Of a stretch of DNA of 10,533 nt, positions 7,134 through 10,533 are shown piece by piece; positions within the stretch are counted from its first letter, which is position 1; the number at the start of each line of letters is the position of its first letter. The position numbers were made by a program, and so were the translations under genes. This stretch comes from Candidatus Cryptobacteroides faecihippi. GTDB lineage: Bacteria; Bacteroidota; Bacteroidia; Bacteroidales; UBA932. The stretch is from the NCBI GenBank assembly GCA_018066065.1, contig JAGHSC010000074.1, positions 1-10,533 on the forward strand, in the 5' to 3' direction. The notes below the pieces were generated by a model. That model was not told where the DNA came from. It saw only the letters and a list, made by a program, of their open reading frames with translations, and did no database searches.

Positions 7134-8445
7134 CCGTTGCGCACTTGTAGGCAGGGCGGATGATCCTTCTGCCCTCGAAGTTGAGCTCCTCGTTCCTGTG
7201 GGCACACCATCCCACGATCCTTGCCATGGCAAAGAGCGGGGTGGAGATCTCCTGAGGGATGCCGATCATGTCGTAGACGAAGCCGGAGTAGAAGTCGACG
7301 TTGGCGCAGAGCGTCTTGCCCTTGCCCTTCACCTTGTAGACGGTCTCGATCGCAACGCGCTCGATTCTCTGGAGGAACTCGTACTCTTCCATTCTTCCCT
7401 TCTCCTCGGCAAGTGCTGCTGCCATCTTCTTCAGGAGCACTGCCCTTGGATCGGAGAGAGTGTAGACGGCATGTCCGATTCCGTAGATGAGGCCGGTCTT
7501 GTTGTAGGCCTTCTTGTTCAGGATCTTTGTCAGGTAGGCTGCAATCTCTTCCTCGTCGTTCCAGTCCTTGATGTACTGCTTGAGGTGGTCGATCATGGCC
7601 TTGACCATGATGTTGGCGCCTCCGTGCTTCGGACCCTTGAGGGAGCCGATTCCGGCAGCTATGGATGAATAGGTGTCCGTTCCGGTGGATGAGGTGACCC
7701 TGACGGTGAATGTGGAGTTGTTACCTCCACCATGCTCTGCATGGATCATCATCATCAGGTCGAGGGTGCGTGCCTCGAGAGGGGTATATTCATTTCCCTT
7801 GAGCATGAAGAGGAAGTTCTCTGCGATGGAAAGGTTCTCCTGAGGGTGCCTGAGGTGCAGGGTCCTGCCATGCTCGTTGTGCCTGAACATGTTGTAGGCG
7901 TAGGCTATGGTCGTCGGGAACTTCGAGGTCAGCTCGATGCTCTGCCTCATGAGATTCTCTCTGGAGGTGTCGTCCGGGTTGTCGTCGAATGTGTAGAACT
8001 CGAGGACGCTCCTGGCGAGGATGTTCATGATGTCGTTTCCCTCGAGGTCGATGATGTGCATGACGGTCTTGTGCTCCAGAGGCATGTTCTTGCAGATGAT
8101 TTCCTTGAAGGACTGGAGCTCCTCCTTGTCCGGAAGCCTTCCGGAGAGAAGGAGGTAGGCGACTTCCTCGAAGCCGAACCTCTTTTCCTTGAGGATGGCG
8201 TCAGCCAGGTCCTGGATCTCGTAGCCACGGTAGTACAGGCGGCCCTCGGTCGGGATGAGCTTGCCTTCTGCGTCCCTGCCGTAGCCGACGACATCACCGA
8301 TGTTCGTCAGTCCGGCAAGCACACCTGTGCCGTCCTCGTTTCGAAGTCCTCTCTTTACATCGAGTTTCTTGAAGAGTTCGGTGTCAATCTTTGTGCAGGC
8401 TTTCATCTCGTCTGAAAGCTTGTAGATCATGTATTCGTGTTTCAT
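7099..8445 (-). CDS. gltA: Citrate synthase
   Basis: This enzyme condenses oxaloacetate and acetyl-CoA into citrate, the entry step of the citric acid cycle, in the cytoplasm. The catalytic triad is present: H274 in GPKHGGAN, H325 in GIGHAVY and D384 in NVDFYSG. Further conserved residues are HAEHGGG at 235-241, R334 in DPRA and R409 before VGWCAH. The usual GHRVY is GHAVY here, with alanine after the catalytic histidine; I recall this from the long citrate synthases of anaerobic bacteria, so I read it as subfamily-typical. At 448 residues it is slightly longer than E. coli GltA because of an N-terminal extension. Its ATG overlaps the isocitrate dehydrogenase stop as ATGA, suggesting translational coupling as the last gene of an acn-icd-gltA operon. 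A methylcitrate synthase role cannot be excluded, but the neighbours argue strongly for citrate. Confidence 0.95.
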   Translation of the reverse strand: MKHEYMIYKLSDEMKACTKIDTELFKKLDVKRGLRNEDGTGVLAGLTNIGDVVGYGRDAEGKLIPTEGRLYYRGYEIQDLADAILKEKRFGFEEVAYLLLSGRLPDKEELQSFKEIICKNMPLEHKTVMHIIDLEGNDIMNILARSVLEFYTFDDNPDDTSRENLMRQSIELTSKFPTTIAYAYNMFRHNEHGRTLHLRHPQENLSIAENFLFMLKGNEYTPLEARTLDLMMMIHAEHGGGNNSTFTVRVTSSTGTDTYSSIAAGIGSLKGPKHGGANIMVKAMIDHLKQYIKDWNDEEEIAAYLTKILNKKAYNKTGLIYGIGHAVYTLSDPRAVLLKKMAAALAEEKGRMEEYEFLQRIERVAIETVYKVKGKGKTLCANVDFYSGFVYDMIGIPQEISTPLFAMARIVGWCAHRNEELNFEGRRIIRPAYKCATEQKTYVPIADR

Positions 8446-9635
8446 GCCTGTGCGCTGATGATGTTGATGATGTGTTCGGTGAATTCGCTGGTCTTCATTG
8501 GCTTGCCTTCCGGCATGAACCTGGCGAGGTCTGCGGTTGCGTAGCCCTCGGAGAAGGATTTCTCAAGTGCGGCCTCGACAAGGGCCCCTGCCTCGTTCCA
8601 GCCGATGTGCTCGAGGAGCATGACTGCAGAGAGAAGGTTGGAGCAAGGGTTGACGACGTCCTTTCCGGCGATGTCCGGAGCGATGCCGTGGGTGGCCTCG
8701 AAGATGGCGTTGCCGGTGCTGTAGTTGATGTTCGCGCCCGGAGCGATTCCGATTCCTCCGACCTGCGCCGCGAGCATGTCGGACACATAGTCTCCGTTGA
8801 GGTTGAGGGTCGCGATGACTGAATATTCCTCAGGCTTGAGGAGTGCGTTCTGGAGGAAGGCGTCGCAGATGCAGTCCTTGATGGTCAGCCTTCCGGAGGC
8901 GAGTGCCTCAGGGAACTCCCTCTGTGCCAGTTCGTAACCCCACTTCTTGAAGCCGCCTTCGGTGAACTTCATGATGTTTCCCTTGTGGACGAGGGTCACT
9001 GATGGGCGGTTGTGGTCCAGTGCGTACTGGATGGCGGAGCGGATGAGCCTCTCGCTGCCTTCGATCGACACTGGCTTGACTCCGAATGACGAGGTCTCGG
9101 GGAACCTGACCTTGGTCACGCCCATCTCGTCGCGCAGGAAGGCGTAGAACTTCTGTGCCTCAGGGGTACCCTGCTCCCATTCGATGCCGGCGTAGATGTC
9201 TTCGGTGTTCTCGCGGAAGATCACCATGTCCACATTCTCAGGATGCTTGACCGGGGAGACGACTCCCTTGAACCACCTTACCGGACGCAGGCAGACGTAG
9301 AGGTCCAGGCCCTGCCTGAGTGCTACGTTGAGGGAGCGGATGCCGCCTCCCACCGGGGTCATGAGTGGACCCTTGATGCCGATGTGGTACTCCTTGAAGG
9401 CCTCCATCGTCTCGTCTGGAAGGTAGGTGCCGTACTTCTCGAAGGCGGAACCTCCTGCCGGGACTTCCATCCATTCGATCTTTCTTTCTCCGCTGTATGC
9501 CTTGGCTATCGCGCAGTCAAGGATCTTCTGCGTTGCGAGGGTTACCTCTGGTCCGACGCCGTCTCCCTTGATGAAAGGGATCGTCGGGTTTGAAGGGACA
9601 GACATCGTCCCGTTGATGATTTCTATCTTTGCCAT
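8442..9635 (-). CDS. icd: Isocitrate dehydrogenase, predicted NAD+-dependent
   Basis: This enzyme oxidises and decarboxylates isocitrate to 2-oxoglutarate in the cytoplasm. I place the start at ATG 9635 (MAKIEIINGTMSVPSNPTIP) because the upstream extension of the open frame is low-complexity and overlaps the aconitase gene; this gives 397 residues, a normal length. Substrate residues match E. coli Icd: S101 (its S113), N103, R107, R117, R141, Y148 and K218, with metal-binding D282 and D286. The coenzyme loop reads HGIAPDIAG, so D321 and I322 replace E. coli K344 and Y345, and an alanine replaces Y391. In this family Asp-Ile at these positions marks NAD+ use; the equivalent of R395 is kept. 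S101, the regulatory phosphorylation site in E. coli, is present, but no AceK gene is visible. It starts 17 bases after the aconitase stop and overlaps gltA by four bases. Confidence 0.95.
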   Translation of the reverse strand: MAKIEIINGTMSVPSNPTIPFIKGDGVGPEVTLATQKILDCAIAKAYSGERKIEWMEVPAGGSAFEKYGTYLPDETMEAFKEYHIGIKGPLMTPVGGGIRSLNVALRQGLDLYVCLRPVRWFKGVVSPVKHPENVDMVIFRENTEDIYAGIEWEQGTPEAQKFYAFLRDEMGVTKVRFPETSSFGVKPVSIEGSERLIRSAIQYALDHNRPSVTLVHKGNIMKFTEGGFKKWGYELAQREFPEALASGRLTIKDCICDAFLQNALLKPEEYSVIATLNLNGDYVSDMLAAQVGGIGIAPGANINYSTGNAIFEATHGIAPDIAGKDVVNPCSNLLSAVMLLEHIGWNEAGALVEAALEKSFSEGYATADLARFMPEGKPMKTSEFTEHIINIISAQA

Positions 9636-9652
9636 TTGTCTATGTTCGTTTC

Positions 9653-10533
9653 TTATTGTTCCGCCTTGAGGCTGTTGAGTGCCGATCCTGCCTTGAACCA
9701 CTTGATCTGCTGCTCGTTGTAGGTGTGGTGTGCCATGATGGTGTCGATCGTTCCGTCGCTGTGGGTGAGCACGACCTCGATGTCGGCGCCAGGAGTGATG
9801 CCTGCGCACCTTACCTCGATGATGTCGTCCTCCATGACCTTGCCGTAGTCCTCAGGGCAGGCGAATGTCAGTGCCAGGACGCCCTGCTTCTTGAGGTTGG
9901 TCTCATGGATGCGCGCGAAGCTCTTGGCGAGGATGGCCTTGACTCCCAGGTACCTGGGCTCCATTGCTGCATGCTCGCGGGACGAGCCCTCGCCGTAGTT
10001 GTCCTCGGCGACCACGATGCTTCCGCAGGCCTGCTCCTTGTAGATCCTTGCCGATGCTGCCACTGAGATCTCTTCGCCGGAGATGAGGTTCCTGACGGCC
10101 GATGTCTTTCCATTGAAGGCATTCACCGCCCCCATGAGCATATTCTCGGAAATGTTCTGGAGATGGCCTCTGAACCTGAGCCAAGGGCCTGCCATCGAGA
10201 TGTGGTCTGTGGTGCACTTGCCCTTTGTCTTGATGAGGAGGTGAAGTCCGCTGAAATCCTTTCCGTCCCATGCCGGGAACGGTGAGAGGATCTGCAGGCG
10301 TTCGCTTCCGGCCTTGATCACAGGTGCCGGGCTGCCTGCCGCAGGTGCGATGAATCCGTCGGTCGACGGTACGAATCCGCTTGCAGGGAGTTCGTCTCCG
10401 GAAGGGACTGCGAACCTGAAGCTTCCGATGCTGTCGCTTGAAGGGTCGAATCCGAGCAGCGAGCCGAATGCCGTTGCCACTGCAATCTCAGGGGACACGA
10501 TGAATGCGTGGGTGTTCGGGTTGCCGTCGGCTC
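9653..10533 (-). CDS. acn: Aconitate hydratase, mitochondrial type, C-terminal part (cut by window edge)
   Basis: Aconitase isomerises citrate to isocitrate with a [4Fe-4S] cluster. The 292 visible codons, reading in frame to the window edge, cover the end of the core and the whole C-terminal swivel domain; the cluster cysteines lie beyond the edge. The sequence follows eukaryotic mitochondrial aconitase closely: NPNTHAFIVSPEIA, SERLQILSPFPAWDGKDF, IKTKGKCTTDHIS, GPWLRFRGHLQNIS, then ENYGEGSSREHAA containing the catalytic serine, SFARIHETNLKKQG and IKWFKAGSALNSLK at the C-terminus. A GTG at 10498 is only an internal valine codon, not a start. A mitochondrial-like aconitase is established for Bacteroides fragilis, which supports a Bacteroidota host. 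It is the most upstream visible gene of the acn-icd-gltA operon, so its promoter lies outside the window. Confidence 0.95.
   Translation of the reverse strand, partial: ADGNPNTHAFIVSPEIAVATAFGSLLGFDPSSDSIGSFRFAVPSGDELPASGFVPSTDGFIAPAAGSPAPVIKAGSERLQILSPFPAWDGKDFSGLHLLIKTKGKCTTDHISMAGPWLRFRGHLQNISENMLMGAVNAFNGKTSAVRNLISGEEISVAASARIYKEQACGSIVVAEDNYGEGSSREHAAMEPRYLGVKAILAKSFARIHETNLKKQGVLALTFACPEDYGKVMEDDIIEVRCAGITPGADIEVVLTHSDGTIDTIMAHHTYNEQQIKWFKAGSALNSLKAEQ

Noticed and set aside
6074..7210. 378-residue minus-strand open frame
   Set aside because: It is antisense to the GH106-like gene and crosses into the citrate synthase gene. It has no recognisable motif, and long antisense frames are expected under strong G/C third-position bias.
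7732..8415. 227-residue plus-strand open frame
   Set aside because: It lies wholly antisense to citrate synthase, whose catalytic residues are intact. Its valine/leucine/glutamate-rich composition mirrors that gene's codons.
9636..9809. Upstream extension of isocitrate dehydrogenase by 58 residues
   Set aside because: It overlaps the aconitase C-terminus, is rich in His and Arg, and has no counterpart in the family. ATG 9635 gives the normal N-terminus.

Overview
The window looks like part of a Bacteroidales-type (Bacteroidota) chromosome. The evidence is the gene families (exported GH78, GH105/DUF2264 and GH106-like glycosidases, and a mitochondrial-type aconitase next to isocitrate dehydrogenase and citrate synthase), the absence of Shine-Dalgarno sequences, and two copies of the Bacteroidota -7 promoter box TAnnTTTG. 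Coding regions strongly prefer G or C at third positions, so this is a GC-rich member of the order. I cannot name the genus.

Layout. Positions 1-93 (minus) hold the first codons of an exported protein that runs off the left edge; its reading frame seems broken just after the signal peptide. Positions 94-290 are a divergent control region with one promoter facing each way. The two leaders share the same two sequence blocks in mirrored orientation, and a possible 25-residue hydrophobic peptide lies between the promoters. Positions 291-7066 (plus) are a tight three-gene operon: a GH78 alpha-L-rhamnosidase, a two-domain GH105 + DUF2264 protein, and a lipoprotein related to GH106 rhamnosidases. 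A long RNA hairpin lies at the convergent junction near 7089-7133. Positions 7099-10533 (minus) carry the oxidative branch of the citric acid cycle in pathway order: aconitase (C-terminal part only, cut by the right edge), isocitrate dehydrogenase, then citrate synthase, the last two overlapping by ATGA.

How the genes work together. All three enzymes of the plus operon carry export signals and should act in the periplasm. They combine two rhamnosidase-type enzymes with one or two uronic-acid-releasing domains, which suits trimming of rhamnose-uronic acid ends such as those of rhamnogalacturonan-I or arabinogalactan protein. No SusC/SusD pair, regulator or lyase is visible here. The minus operon makes 2-oxoglutarate from oxaloacetate and acetyl-CoA. 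The coenzyme-site residues of its isocitrate dehydrogenase predict NAD+ rather than NADP+ use.

No tRNA, rRNA, CRISPR array, insertion sequence or phage gene was seen. The most interesting points are the mirrored leaders, the GH105-DUF2264 fusion, the short divergent GH106-like lipoprotein, the predicted NAD+ specificity and the strand-specific junction hairpin.
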